Made by a program: the position numbers and the translations under genes. Shown in pieces: positions 8,340-19,202 of a stretch of DNA of 64,000 nucleotides (position 1 is the first letter of the stretch; the number at the start of each line of letters is the position of its first letter). This DNA is from Microbacterium sp. NIBRBAC000506063 (GTDB lineage: Bacteria > Actinomycetota > Actinomycetes > Actinomycetales > Microbacteriaceae), in NCBI RefSeq assembly GCF_017968845.1, contig NZ_CP072876.1, forward strand, positions 2,170,001-2,234,000. The letters run 5' to 3'. The notes beneath the pieces are model-generated. The model worked only from the letters and a program-made list of their open reading frames with translations, ran no database searches and had not been told where the DNA came from.

Positions 8340-9189
8340 CCGAAGACCCCCTCCGCAGGCTCAGCGGGAGCCAACGCCGGCTCCTGCGCGGATGGATGCC
8401 GCACGCCCGGGCTCTTGCCGATCACAGCTGGGGACTCGTCGACACGGTCGTGCTCGAGATCTCGGATGGGCGGCGCCGCGCGATCGTCAAGGCCGGAGGC
8501 CCCGACAACCACCACCTGGACCGGGAGCTCGACGCGCATGAGGGCTTCACCTCGGTGTGGACGCGCACGGATTCCGCGCCGACGCTGCTGCACGCCGATC
8601 GCGCCGAGAGGATCGCCGTGCTCTCCTACCTGCCGGGAACGCTCGCCTATCGGGCGCCCGCTGCGACCGACCCCGCGGTGCACCGCCGAGCGGGGAGCTG
8701 CTGCGCCTCTTCCACAGTCAGGCGTCGCGTGCGGGCGGACGCGAGGCGGAGGAGAGGATCACCCGGCGCACCCGCGAGTGGCTCGATGCCGAGCACCGGA
8801 TCGCCGGAGACGTCGAGGCGCGGCTGCGGGAGGCGCTGGACGCCCTCGACCCCGGCGACCCGCCGCTCGTGCCGACCCACGGCGACTGGCAGCCGCGCAA
8901 CTGGCTCGTCGACGGCGACGAGGTGCGGGTGATCGACTTCGGCCGGTTCGCGTTCCGGGCGGCGGCGACCGACCTCGCCTGGCTCGCCGCGCAGGAGTGG
9001 CGGGAGAGCCCGGTGTGCGAGGAGGCGTTCCTGGACGGGTACGGTGGTGATCCGCGGCATCCGGAGCATTGGCTCCTCGTGCGTCTCCGTGAGGCGATCG
9101 GCACCGCCGTCTGGGCGTTCCAGGTGGGCGATGCCAACTTCGAGGCGCAGGGGCATCGGATGATCGCAGAGATTCTGGAGGAGCTGTGA
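8336..9189 (+). CDS. Aminoglycoside-phosphotransferase-like kinase
   Basis: 284 residues when repaired. Kinase-like (APH family) with the catalytic loop PTHGDWQPRNWLVDG, where HGD holds the base and N the metal ligand, and DFGR as the metal-binding motif. Such proteins phosphorylate small molecules, and resistance is only one possibility; nothing indicates the substrate. GTG start overlaps the stop of the VOC gene; its TGA overlaps the ATG of the next gene. One G is missing from the run at 8692-8695, moving GELLRLFHSQ out of frame. Confidence 0.78.
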
Positions 9190-10042
9190 TGACTGAGACG
9201 ATGGTGACCTTCCCGCAGGGTGCGGTGGCCGGTGTGGGCACGGTGATGCGTGTCGAGGGCGACATCGTGGTCGTGGACCGGACGCCCTTCCACCCCGTCG
9301 ACCACACCTGGCCCGATCAGCCCGGCGACTCCGGCTTCCTCGTGCACGGTGAGGAGCGGGTCGCGGTCGTCGAGGCAGTGATGGCCGCGGTGAGCGACGA
9401 CGGAGAGTTCGCCGTCGGTGCGGCGATCCCCGTCAAACGCGGCGCCGAGGGCTGGACGTGGCTCGTGGGGCACAGGGTGTCGGATGCCGGAGCGCACTGG
9501 CTCGCGCCCGGCACGGATGTCGAGCTCGCCGTCGACGCGGAACGGCGGGCGGCGCTGAGTCGTGGTCACACGGCGTGCCATCTCGCCTCGCTCGCGCTGG
9601 ATGCGGCGCTCGCGGATCTGTGGCGGAAGGACCCGGGCACGGATCCACTCGGCGCCCCCGACTTCGAGGGGCGCGCCAATCAGACGAGCTTCATCCACGA
9701 GGACGGTGCGGTCGACGAGTACCGGCTCGGCAAGAGCCTGCGCAAGGCGGGCTTCGACACCGAAGGGCTCGCCGCATCGCTGGGGAGCGTCAGGCGCGTG
9801 TCGACGCGCAGCTGGCCTCGTGGATCACCGCGGGCGGCGCGAGCGGCGTCGAGACAGACGGTCCGCGGATCACCGATCGGCGGCGCTGGCGGTGTGCGCT
9901 GCCCAAGGGCGAGGCGGTCTTCCCCTGCGGAGGGACGCACGTGGACGCGCTCGCCGCGTTCTCGGCGATCACGGTGACCCTGGAGATGCCGGACCCGCAG
10001 ACGCTCGTGATGACGACGACGGTGCACCCCGCGCGCACATAG
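9189..10042 (+). CDS. AlaX-like alanyl-tRNA editing hydrolase
   Basis: 284 residues repaired. Free-standing relative of the alanyl-tRNA synthetase editing domain, which removes Ser or Gly mischarged on tRNA-Ala. The zinc site is visible: HTACH (H-x3-H) near residue 124 and FPCGGTHVDAL (C-x3-H) near residue 245; the N-terminal half has the beta-barrel-like GVGTVMRVEGD...DQPGDSG typical of the family. One G is missing at 9782-9785. The ATG overlaps the stop of the kinase gene, making this the last member of the ispG-VOC-kinase-AlaX run. Alternative: a related metal hydrolase with another substrate. Confidence 0.8.
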
Positions 10043-10131
10043 GATCAGGCGTCTCCGCGACAAGGGGGACCGGGCGGCGTAGAGTGTCGAGCGAGGCGCC
10101 GCAGGAGCGCCGGGGAGACATGGGGGAAGAC

Positions 10132-10464
10132 ATGGCTGAAGTGACCCTTCCGGCGCCGGTGCAGGCGCTCGTGGACGCGATCAACGATGCGGATACCGAG
10201 GCGTTCGTCGCCGCATTCACCGCGGACGGCTTCGTGGACGACTGGGGCCGGGTGCTGAGCGGACCGGAGGGTGTGCGCAGCTGGGCGGGAAGCGATGCGA
10301 TCGGCATGGGCGCGCAGATGACAGTGCTGTCCGCCTCCACCGAGGGCGACACGACCCGCATCCGCTTCGGGTGGGTGAGCAGGCGCTTCACCGGGGAGTC
10401 CGACGGGATCCTCGTCGTCGACGGCGACCGGCTCGCGAGCTTCACGATCCCGCCGCACGGCTGA
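10132..10464 (+). CDS. NTF2-like/SnoaL-fold small protein
   Basis: 110 residues, intact. Pattern VQALVDAINDADTEAFVAAFTADGFVDDWGR is the usual opening of NTF2-like folds, with a following GPEGVRSW and a C-terminal beta section ending DGDRLASFTIPP. These small domains act as binding proteins or enzymes; function unknown here. An in-frame ATG at 10120 is an alternative start, but its GGGGAG is too close; the ATG at 10132 has GGGGGAAG at a workable distance. Confidence 0.65.
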   Translation: MAEVTLPAPVQALVDAINDADTEAFVAAFTADGFVDDWGRVLSGPEGVRSWAGSDAIGMGAQMTVLSASTEGDTTRIRFGWVSRRFTGESDGILVVDGDRLASFTIPPHG

Positions 10465-10486
10465 CGCGCCGTCGGGTGCATTGGTC

Positions 10487-10513
10487 GTACGTCCCCTCTC
10501 TTCTTGGACGTAC
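10487..10513. promoter_or_regulatory. GTACGTCC inverted repeat, candidate operator
   Basis: GTACGTCC at 10487-10494 and GGACGTAC at 10506-10513; the right half continues as CGTACGTCCC, so the motif is also directly repeated. It lies in the 167-base gap before the secreted protease. A TAGCGT -10 box lies further down (about 10566), so the repeat could control that promoter. Role is inference. Confidence 0.3.
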
Positions 10514-10631
10514 GTCCCATCCCGCCTGCTCGGAGGCCTCTTCCCGTCCGACTCGACAGAGGGTTAGCGTTCTGAGCGCCGTCTGTCATGAGCGGACGGT
10601 GAAGACACCCCTGACGAGAGGCGGTTCACTG

Positions 10632-13600
10632 ATGCATCGACGAATACTGGCCATAGCGGGCGCGATCGCGCTCACGCTTCCCGCGGGAGCCGCGATGGCT
10701 GCCGGGGAGGAGGATCCCTCCTCCCGGTTCCCCTCATCCGACGGGGCCGGCGCCATCGACAGCGACTTCACCCCGAGCGCCATCGGCGCCGACGGCCGAG
10801 TGACCGTGATCGTCGAGCTGGAGGGCGACCCGGTCGCCGTCGTGGAGGCGGAAGAGGGTCGCGAGCTCAGCACGAGCGAGCGAGAAGACATCGCCGACTC
10901 CCTCGAGGACGCCCAGGAGGTCGTGGTCGACGCGATCGTCGATGCCGGCGGCGAGGTGAGCGCTCAAATGCACTCGGCCTACAACGGTGTGCAGGCGGCG
11001 ATCCCGGCCGCCGAGCTCGACGCCGTCGCCGACCTTCCCGGCGTCGTCGCCATCCATCCCGTGCGGACGTACTCGCTCGACAACGCGGTGTCGGTGCCGT
11101 CGCTGGACATCCCTGCCCTGTGGGAGAACACGGGATACACGGGCGAGGCGATCAAGGTCGGCATCATCGACACCGGCATCGACTACACCCATGCGACCTT
11201 CGGAGGGCCCGGCACGGTCGCGGCCTTCGAAGAGGCGGCGGCGAACTCCACACTGCCCGCCGACCCGGCGCTGTTCGGTCCTGACGCCCCGCGCGTCAAG
11301 GGCGGCATCGACCTCGTCGGCGACGCCTACGATGCGAGCTCGAGCGACCCCGAACGCCGCATTCCCGTGCCCGACGACAACCCGTTGGACTGCCAGGGCC
11401 ATGGCTCGCATGTCGCGGGCACTGCGGGCGGCAGCGGCGTGAACCCTGACGGCACGACCTACACCGGCCCCTACGACGAGTCGACGGCCGGCCGCGAGTT
11501 CCGGGTCGGCCCCGGCGTGGCCCCTCAGGTCGACCTCTACGCGATCCGCGTCTTCGGCTGCACCGGTTCCACCGATGTCACCGTCCCGCCATCGACTGGG
11601 CCGTCGCCAACGGTCTGGACGTCATCAACCTCTCGCTGGGCTCCTCCTACGGACGCGGCGACGATCCGAGCGCGGTCGCCGCCGCCAATGCGGTGGGGGC
11701 GGGCGTCGTCGTCGTCGCCTCGGCGGGCAACTCGGGTCACAACCCCTACCTCACGGGCTCGCCGGGCTCGGGCGAAGGCGTGATCTCCGTGGCCGCGACG
11801 GACGGATGGTCGTCGTTCCCCGGTGCGACCGTCACGGTCGACGGCGAGGCGATCGAGGCGATCAACGCGAACGGAGCCGATGTCTCGGATCTCGGCGAGC
11901 TCGCCGTGGTCAGGCTCGTGGACGATCCGGCGACTCCGGGCAATGAAGCGCTCGGATGCCGTGAATCCGACTTCGTCGCGGCGGGCGTCGTGCCCGATGG
12001 CGGCCAGCTCGCCGTCGTCGAGCGCGGCGAGTGCGCCCGTGTCGCGAAGGCGATCGAAGGCGAGAAGGCCGGCGCCGCGGCGGTCCTTCAGATCAACAGC
12101 GACGACTCGCTCCCTCCCTACGAGGGCCCGATCTTCTCGAACCCCGACACCGGCGAGGAGTTCGACGTCACGATCCCGTTCCTCGGCGTGCGTTCCTCGG
12201 CGGCATCCGCCTTCACCGCAGACGCGGTGGCGACGGTGGAGCCCATGGAGATCACCAACCCGAACTTCGGCGCGTACGCCGGGTTCACCTCGGCCGGCCC
12301 CCGCAGCGGGGACGGCGCGCTGAGCCCGAACGTGGCGGCTCCGGGTGTGTCGATCGCATCCGCGGCCGTCGGTACGGGCAGCGGCGTCGCGATCTCGTCG
12401 GGAACGTCGATGGCGGCCCCGCACGTCGCGGGCGTCGCGGCGCTGTCGGTGCAGGCGCACCCGACCTGGTCGGTCCCGCGGATCGCGGCCTCCATCGTGT
12501 CGACGGCCGACCCCGACAAGGTCGTGGGACAGGACCTGGTCACGGGAGGTGTCGGTCTGGTCGACGCGACCCGGGCCGTGACCACGCAGGTGACGGCGCT
12601 CGGCGATGCGTTCCGTGTCGAGAGCGGATGGGCGCGCGAGGCGGCGCTGAGCTTCGGATTCCAGGAATCGCTGCTCGGCTACGCCGGGGTCAAGGCCGTC
12701 ACGATCCACAACGACGGTCCGAAGTCGGTCACCTACCGGGTGTCGACGACGCCCACGGCCGAGTCCGCGAAGGCGAAGGTCAACGTCTCGTCGAAGTCGC
12801 TGACCGTCGGCGCCGGGCGCTCGGCCACGGTGCTCCTGACACTCACCGCGGCGGCCAAGGACGTTCCCTCGTCGCTGGGACACGGCACGTTCGGGTTCCA
12901 CGAGATCTCGGGGAACGTGACCTTCACCTCGGCCGACTCGGTGCTGCGGGTGCCGTACCTGTTGGTTCCGCGCTCGAACAGCGTGGTCTCGACGAGCACC
13001 TCCGCGCTCTTCACGAAGAGTCAGAATGTCGGGGACGCGAAGAAGTCGATCACGCTGAACAATCTGCTCGGTGCGATCGACGCGGATGCCGATGTGTTCC
13101 AGTGGGGGCTCAGCGACCCGAAGGACGCCACGCGAGAGCTGCCCGACGACGGTTACGATGTGCGCGCCGCGGGCGTGCAGTCGTTCGCCGTCGGCGACGA
13201 CACGCTGCTCGTGTTCGCGATCAACACCCACAAGCGGTGGTCGAACGCGGCGTCCAACGAGTACAACGCCGTCATCGACGTCGACCAGGACGGCGAACCC
13301 GATTGGTACGTGTTCTCCTACGATTCGGGGGCGGTGCGCACCGGCTTCGCGGACGGACTCCCGGAGACGTTCCTCGCCGATGCGCACACGGGTGCACTGT
13401 ACGCGAGTGGGTTCCTGACCCAGGCGCCCACCGACAGCAGCACTCTGCTGATGCCGGTCTACGCGAGCAGTCTCGGACTCGAGGGGGAGTTCGACTACAC
13501 GGTCGAGACCTATGGCCGCAACGGCGGTGAGGACGTCGTCGACGCCTGGGCGACCTACGACCCGACGGCGCCGGCGCTGAGCAACGGCCAGTACGTCACG

Positions 13601-13741
13601 GTGAAGAAGCGCGGGACCGCGAAGTTCACCGTCGACGTGGACGCCGCGGGTGTCGAGGCGCAGAAGCCGCTCGGCACGATGGTGGTCGTCCTCGACAACC
13701 AATCCGGTGCCGGAGAGGCGCTGCTGATCAAGGTCAAGTAG
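10632..13741 (+). CDS. Secreted subtilisin-like (S8) serine protease with PA domain
   Basis: 1036 residues repaired. A Sec signal peptide (about residues 1-29: MHRRILAIAG..., cleavage after AMA) is followed by an inhibitor-like propeptide (VTVIVELEGDPVAVVEAEE...VVAIHPV). The catalytic domain has Asp in IIDTGIDYTH, His in CQGHGSHVAGT and Ser in SGTSMAAPHVAG. A PA insertion (LGCRESDFVAAGV...VVERGECARVAKA) lies between His and Ser, and about 400 C-terminal residues look beta-rich (Fn3-like). Layout resembles secreted vacuolar/minor extracellular-type subtilases; expected role is extracellular protein degradation. One C is missing at 11585-11587, before AIDWAVANGLDVINLSLGS. No cell-wall anchor motif seen at the C-terminus. 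A strong hairpin follows the stop. Confidence 0.92.
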
Positions 13742-13749
13742 ACCTCATG

Positions 13750-13781
13750 CGATGGGGCGGATGCGTGCATCCGCCCCATCG
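13750..13781. terminator. Perfect hairpin between convergent genes
   Basis: CGATGGGGCGGATGC and its exact complement separated by two bases (15-base stem). Lies nine bases after the protease stop and just before the stop of the leftward lipoprotein gene; probably serves both. Confidence 0.8.
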
Positions 13782-13787
13782 TCGCCC

Positions 13788-14197
13788 TCAGGGCGTGACG
13801 CAGAGGGTCGGGGTGTCGCCCCGGCCGAAGCGGTAGTCGTAGTGCTTGCCGTCGGCGGTCACGATGACGCGCATCCCGTCGACGAGGGCTTGCGTGTAGG
13901 ACTGGCCGGGTTGCGGGCAGCCGAGGGAGCCGTCTGAGAACGTGACCCGCTCCGCCGTGACGAGCTCGGGGGGCGCCGTGACGCCGCGGCCGGCCAGGTC
14001 GGACTCGATCGCCGCCCAGCGTGCCGGGGGGACATCGGTGGGTGTTCCGCTCGGTTCCGCCGATGGGCTCACCGGGCCAGGCGTCGTCGTCTGGAACGGT
14101 GGACGTGACGTGGGGGATCGGACACGGGGTCTCCCATCGCGCAGCCGGTCACGGTGAGCGCAAGCAGCATCGGCGGGATCAGATACCGGATTCGCAT
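13788..14197 (-). CDS. Small lipoprotein, function unknown
   Basis: 136 residues repaired. N-terminus MRIRYLIPPMLLALTVTGCAMG has a short hydrophobic helix and a lipobox ending in Cys 19, so it should be lipid-anchored outside the membrane. The mature part is Pro/Thr/Ser-rich, then a small domain with DGSLGCPQPGQSYTQALVDGMRVIV and a final CVTP. The LGCPxPGxxY pattern recurs in small actinobacterial lipoproteins of unknown role. ATG at 14197 has GGAGG eight bases upstream. One C is missing from the run at 14112-14116, without which the anchor and the domain are in different frames. Confidence 0.7.
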
Positions 14198-14334
14198 TGC
14201 GGGCACCTCCTTGGGTTGCTCCCAGGCTATGGCCGATACCTGCGAGCGGGCGGGGAGTGAGGCTCGCTCGCGATCCCGCCGTACGGCCGACCGGGTCGTC
14301 GCGCCGCGGAAATGTCGTTGTAACGCGCCGCCGC

Positions 14335-14340
14335 TACTCT
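14335..14340 (+). promoter_or_regulatory. -10 box TACTCT, leaderless promoter
   Basis: TACTCT, six bases before the ATG at 14347. Confidence 0.5.
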
Positions 14341-14346
14341 CGGGTC

Positions 14347-14837
14347 ATGCTGGCGAGCTTCACGGTGCGTCCGGCGGTTCAGACCGACGGTGCTTTCCTC
14401 GGCGACATGCTCGTCGAGGCGGCCAATTGGCGCGGCACGGTGCGTCTGCGTCACGAAGTGCTCACGAGCGTCGAGCATCGCCGCTACATCGCGGGTGGAT
14501 GCGCCCCGGGGATGCGGGACTGGTCGCGGTCGATGGCGCCGGCGAGTCGATCGGTGCGGCGTGGTATCGGATGCTGCCGCGCAGTGATCCGGGTTTCGGA
14601 TTCACCGGCGTGGGCGTTCCCGAGCTGATCATCGGGGTTCGTCCGATCTGGCGGGCGCACGGCGTCGGTCGTGATCTCTTGCGTCGATTGTGCGAGCTGG
14701 CGCGCGCCGAGGGCCATGCGCGACTGAGTCTGAGCGTCGAGCGCGGCAACTTCGCCGCCACCCTGTATCGCAGCGAAGGGTTCGCGGTGACGAGCGCCGG
14801 CATCATCCGCGAGACGATGGTCAAGCGCCTGCGGTGA
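14347..14837 (+). CDS. GNAT-family N-acetyltransferase
   Basis: 163 residues repaired. Acetyl-CoA-dependent transferase fold: N-terminal beta strand SFTVRPAVQTDGAFL, a middle strand GDAGLVAVDGAGESIGAAWYRML, and the CoA-binding segment RPIWRAHGVGRDLLRRLCELARAEG (the R/Q-x-x-G-x-G/A pattern as RAHGVG), then LSVERGNFAATLYRSEGF. Substrate unknown. One G is missing at 14493-14495. A leaderless -10 box supports the start. Divergent from the lipoprotein gene. Confidence 0.82.
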
Positions 14838-14968
14838 TGCTGCCGGGCCTGCCGGCGTCGTTGCAAATGACGCCCCGCGTGTACTGCCGAGGCGGACTCA
14901 TCCCCGGGCTCCGCCTCATCCTCGGGGCGCGCCTCAATCTCGGGGCGCGCCTCACCTCCTCGTGGGCT

Positions 14969-16499
14969 CTACGCCGCCGCGGGGCGGAAGCGTCTGGGAG
15001 GCGGGTCGATTCCCGCCCAGGCGTAGCCGAGCGCGAGTTGGGGGTGCAGCACTGTTCCGCTGCCGTCCGGGTGCTGGAGGATGAAGTCGCCTTTGCCGTC
15101 GCGGGTGATCCGCCACCCGCCGTGATGAAGCTGCATATGGTGAAAGCGGCACAACAGGATGCCGCGATCGATGTCGGTGCGCCCGCCTTCCGAGTACGGA
15201 TCTATGTGATGCGCCTCGCAGTAGGAGGCGGGCCGGTCGCAGCCCTTCCACCTGCATCCGCCGTCGCGGATCGCCAGCGCGATGCGCTGTCTGGGGGTGA
15301 ACAGGCGCTGTTCCCGGCCCACGTCGAGTGGATTGCCGAAGGCATCGACGGTGACCGTGGTCGTGCCGCTGTTGCAGATGTGCCGTTCTGCGACGGCTCC
15401 GGGAAGGCTGATGATGCCGTCTTCGCTGTGCGCCGTGGGTGCGGGCTGATCGTTGCCGTCTTCATCGGTGTCGACCACGCGTACGATTCGCACGCCCGCC
15501 TGCCGGGTTCCGAACACGTTCTCGGACTCGGCCAGGGTTCCGGCGCGGAGGACATCGATCATCAGATCGTAGGTGAGCTGGTCGTTCGTACGCGGGTCGT
15601 CGACCAGGTCCTGCGCGCGGGCGGCTTCAGCGGAGTCGACGAAACGAGGGCCGCCGCGCCGCGGTCGCAGTGCGCTGTCGATGAGGGTGCGGACCCACAG
15701 CATCGCCTCGTCATCGAAGACGAAATGGCCGTGGTGCACGCCTTCGCGGTCGGTCCACACCCGGAACGAGCGCCGTGCGAGCTGTTTCCGAAAGCGTTCT
15801 TCGGCGCCCTTCGGGTCGAGTCGATCGCGCACCGCCTTAGCGGCGGCGCGCAGCTCCTCGACCGTGCGATGCGGTGCCTCGGTCAGCAGCTGCTCGGCAG
15901 CGAGCGTCCACATCTCGCGCACCGCGGCGTTCTCACTGTCACGATCGGGCCCGCCGTCTCGAACATCTGCGGCATCGGCACCCTGCTCGCCGTCACCCGG
16001 CTGCTCCGGCGGTTCCCCGAGGCCCCTGCGGATCGCGTCGTGCTGCGCGGAGGTGAGCGCGCCCTCCAGCACCGCGCGCCCGAGCGGTGCGTGCCAGGGC
16101 GTGGACGGGGGTGCCGCGGTAGCTGCCTCTCCGGCCAGAGCATCCGCCTGCGGCGCCGCATCGGCCAGGAGCGCCTCGCCCACACGCACTGTTCGTTCCG
16201 CCTCAGCGCGGCTGCCGCCGGTGACATCCTGTATCAGGGAGACCGCGGTGCGGTGCCCCTCGCCTGCGCCAGCCCGGCATGCCCGGTCTCTTTCGTGGAT
16301 CGTGCGGCCACGACTCCCGAGGCGAGCAGCCGCAGCCGCTCGACGGCCAGGGCGGTCTCGGTGACTTCTGTCAGCACGGCGAAGACCTCGGCATCCGACA
16401 TCGCACCCAGCGTCGCCCGCACATCGTCTGTCGTCCCCGCATCACCGAGCTGCGCGCGCAGTGTGGGAGGAGCCCCAGAACCTCGGTGAAAGTTGCCAT
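14969..16499 (-). CDS. DUF222 / HNH endonuclease protein (13E12 family)
   Basis: 510 residues repaired. N-terminal DUF222 (MATFTEVLGLLP..., SDAEVFAVLTEVTETALAVERLRLLASG, later FRVWTDREGVHHGHFVFDDEA) and a C-terminal HNH nuclease module: CRWKGCDRPASYCEAHHIDPYSEGG followed by LLCRFHHMQLHHG, with paired Cys and the HH/N/H ligands. This is the multicopy REP13E12-like family of actinobacteria; its role is uncertain (mobile-element or defence-linked nuclease). Two frame breaks, each one missing base: C4 to C3 at 16466-16468 (in LLPT) and the G run at 16256-16259. Start ATG 16499 gives the family's usual N-terminus. Just downstream (14841-14968) are short CTCGGGGCGCGCCTCA direct repeats and no gene. 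Confidence 0.85.
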
Positions 16500-16649
16500 A
16501 CTCAGGATTCTCATCGACCACCGACATTCGAAGAGAGAAGCGAGCAGAGATCACCCGCAGAGCATCACGAAACGATAACTGTGCTGCGAGGCCTATTGGG
16601 CTCACACCCGTCATCCTGCCATCCGGGACACGAATACTGCAGCCCAAGA

Positions 16650-16681
16650 AAGGGGACCCCGGCCGAAGCCGGAGTCCCCTT
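16650..16681 (-). terminator. Terminator of isocitrate lyase gene
   Basis: AAGGGGACCCCGGC and GCCGGAGTCCCCTT pair over 14 bases with one mismatch and a CGAA loop; minus-strand TTCTTGGG follows. About 15 bases past the stop of aceA. The stretch 16500-16649 is less GC-rich and must hold the HNH gene promoter; no clear -10 was seen. Confidence 0.75.
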
Positions 16682-16696
16682 CTGCAGAGACGGAAC

Positions 16697-18292
16697 TCAG
16701 CCGAACTGGTTCATCGTGTTGTCCTTGCCGCCGGCCTTGAGGGCGGCGTCGCCGGCGAAGTACTCCTTGTGGTTGTCGCCGATGTCGGAGCCGGCCATGT
16801 TCTGGTGCTTGACGGTGGCGATCCCCTCACGGATCTCGCGGCGCTGCACGCCCTTCACGTAGGCGAGCATGCCCTCGTCGCCGAAGTAGCCCTTCGCGAG
16901 GTTGTCGGTCGACAGGGCGGCCGTGTGGTAGGTCGGCAGCGTGATGAGGTGGTGGAAGATCCCGGCGCGCGCCGAGCCGTCGCGCTGGAAGGTGCGGATC
17001 TTCTCGTCGGCCAGCTGTGCGAGCTCGCTGTCGTCGTACTCGACGCTCATCAGGTTGTCGCGGTCGTAGGCCGAGACGTCCTTGCCTTGCTCCACGAGCA
17101 GGTCGTAGGCCTGCTGGCGGAAGTTGAGCGTCCAGTTGAACGAGGGGCTGTTGTTGTAGACGAGCTTGGCGTTCGGGATCTCCTCGCGGATGCGGTCGAC
17201 CATGCCCGCGATCTGCTCGACGTGGGGCTTCTCGGTCTCGATCCACAGCAGATCGGCACCGTTGCGCAGCGAGGTGATGCAGTCGAGCACGACGCGGTCC
17301 TCGCCGGTCCCGGCGCGGAACTGGTACAGGTTGCTCGCCAGGCGCTTCGGACGCAGGAGCGCTCCGTCGCGCTTGATGACGACGTCGCCGTTGCCCAGCG
17401 CGCTCTCCGAGATCTCCTCGACGTCGAGGAAGGAGTTGTACTGGTCGCCGAGGTCGCCGGGGGCGTTCGTGACCGCGAGCTTCTGCGTGAGTCCGGCGCC
17501 GAGCGAGTCGGTGCGGGCGACGATCACGCCGTTCTCGATGCCGAGCTCGAGGAAGGCGTAGCGGACCGCATTGAGCTTGGCGATGAAGTCCTCGTGCGGA
17601 ACCGTGACCTTGCCGTCCTGGTGGCCGCACTGCTTCTCGTCGGAGACCTGGTTCTCGATCTGGATGGCGCAGGCGCCGGCCTCGATCATCTTCTTGGCCA
17701 GCAGGTACGTCGCCTCGGGGTTGCCGAAACCGGCGTCGATGTCGGCGATGATCGGCACGACGTGGGTCTCGTAGGTGTCGATCTGTGACTGGATGAAGTC
17801 GACCGCGGTCTCGTCGCCGGCGACGCGCGCCTCGTCGAGCTGTGTGAAGAGGAGGTCGAGCTCGCGGGCGTCGGCCTGGCGGAGGAACGTGTACAGCTCC
17901 TCGATGAGCGCCGGCACGGAGGTCTTCTCATGCATCGACTGGTCGGGCAGCGGGCCGAACTCGGAGCGGAGCGCCGCGACCATCCAGCCCGAGAGGTACA
18001 GGTAGCGCTTGTTCGTGGTCTTGAGGTGCTTCTTGATCGAGATGAGCTTCTGCTGCCCGATGAACCCGTGCCAGACGCCGAGCGACTGGGTGTACAACGA
18101 GGAGTCGGCGTCGTACTCGGTCATGTCGCGGCGCATGATGTCGGCCGTGTACTGGGCGATCTCGAGTCCCGTCTTGAAACGGTTCTGCGCCCGCATTCGG
18201 GCGACGTACTCGGGGTTGATCGCATCCCAGGAGGAGCCGTGCTGCTCCTTGAGCGCCCGGATGGCTTCGATGTCGTCTTCGTACGCAGTCAT
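16697..18292 (-). CDS. aceA: Isocitrate lyase
   Basis: First glyoxylate-shunt enzyme, splitting isocitrate into succinate and glyoxylate for growth on acetate or fatty acids. 531 residues, intact. Motifs: SLYTQSLGVWHGFIGQQK, DIDAGFGNPEATY (metal site), QIENQVSDEKQCGHQDGKV with the catalytic Cys (K-x-CGH), and WIETEKP. The length is that of the larger bacterial ICL type. AAGGAAG precedes the ATG. Malate synthase is not in the window. The 5' region (18293-18420) is relatively AT-rich with a GAAATTTC palindrome at 18379, which could be a regulator site, unproven. Confidence 0.96.
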   Translation of the reverse strand: MTAYEDDIEAIRALKEQHGSSWDAINPEYVARMRAQNRFKTGLEIAQYTADIMRRDMTEYDADSSLYTQSLGVWHGFIGQQKLISIKKHLKTTNKRYLYLSGWMVAALRSEFGPLPDQSMHEKTSVPALIEELYTFLRQADARELDLLFTQLDEARVAGDETAVDFIQSQIDTYETHVVPIIADIDAGFGNPEATYLLAKKMIEAGACAIQIENQVSDEKQCGHQDGKVTVPHEDFIAKLNAVRYAFLELGIENGVIVARTDSLGAGLTQKLAVTNAPGDLGDQYNSFLDVEEISESALGNGDVVIKRDGALLRPKRLASNLYQFRAGTGEDRVVLDCITSLRNGADLLWIETEKPHVEQIAGMVDRIREEIPNAKLVYNNSPSFNWTLNFRQQAYDLLVEQGKDVSAYDRDNLMSVEYDDSELAQLADEKIRTFQRDGSARAGIFHHLITLPTYHTAALSTDNLAKGYFGDEGMLAYVKGVQRREIREGIATVKHQNMAGSDIGDNHKEYFAGDAALKAGGKDNTMNQFG

Positions 18293-18422
18293 TTCGCTTC
18301 CTTTGCGGTGGTGGTGGGCTTGTTTCCACCTTGTGCCAAGAAAGACGCGTATTCCGACCGCTTTCAATGGGAAGATTATGGAAATTTCTGCGAAGAGGAA
18401 GAACTATCGCCGGATGGAACGC

Positions 18423-19177
18423 TCAGAGACCCCGCACCAGTCGCTGAAGGTGCGCGTATTCTTCGTCCATCCCCGGGTTCGCGCGGCGCGGATCGTCCGA
18501 CTCTCCTGTGCGCACCACCTCGTCGATGTAGCGTCGATCGGCGTCGAGGCGGGCTGCGGCATCCGTTCCGATCGTCCCGTGTCCGGGCACGACGACGGCG
18601 GCCTTCGCCGCATACGGCGCAAGCGCGTCGAGGGCGGCGATGTACGCAGGAAGATCGTCCGGCCAGAACGGCAGCGGCAGCTCGATGTCGCTGAGCATGT
18701 CGCCCGCGAGGAGCACGCGCTGCCGAGGCAGCCACAGCGCCGCATGGCCGGGCGCATGACCGTCGTGCACCACGGGCTCGACCTCGACCCGGGCGGCAGT
18801 GGCATCGGCCCCGACACGCCCCGGACCCGCCCCATCAGCTCCACGAGCTCCTCCGGCCACCCCTCGCCCAGCGAAGCCACGAGCGACTCCCGCTCGGTCT
18901 CAGCCAGTGACGCCGTCTGCGCAGATGCCCACCGCGGCACGTCACCGAACCTCGAATGCCACAGCAGATGATCGTGGTGCGCGTGCGTGGCGAATCCGCC
19001 CATCACGTCGAGCCCGCGCGCGTCCAGCCATGCCGCGAGTCCGTCGAGCTCCGCGGGCACCCAACCCGGGTCGACGAGGAATGCCTGATCGGATGCCGCG
19101 AGCACGGTCGATGTCGTGTGCATCACCCGGCTCGTGGCGACATGCACGCCCGGTGCGATCTCCTGCAGTTCCCGCAT
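18423..19177 (-). CDS. Metallo-beta-lactamase-fold hydrolase
   Basis: 251 residues repaired. MBL fold with the metal motif HAHHDHLLW (H-x-H-x-D-H) near residue 70, a further His in HAPGHAALW, Asp in LLAGDMLSD and His in VVPGHGTIG. Hydrolyses an unknown ester, thioester or lactone; no feature identifies it as a true beta-lactamase. One G is missing from the run at 18809-18812. AAGGAGAAC precedes the ATG. Followed at its 5' side by pcp in the same direction with a 25-base gap, so the two are probably co-transcribed. Confidence 0.82.
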
Positions 19178-19202
19178 CCGTTCTCCTTCCGCGCAGGCGC
19201 CG

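Noticed and set aside
8336-9189. Aminoglycoside resistance gene
   Set aside because: Kinase fold only; no feature of a named resistance enzyme, and it sits in a housekeeping run.
14841-14968. Extra gene between the GNAT and HNH genes
   Set aside because: Only short CTCGGGGCGCGCCTCA direct repeats; no supported frame.
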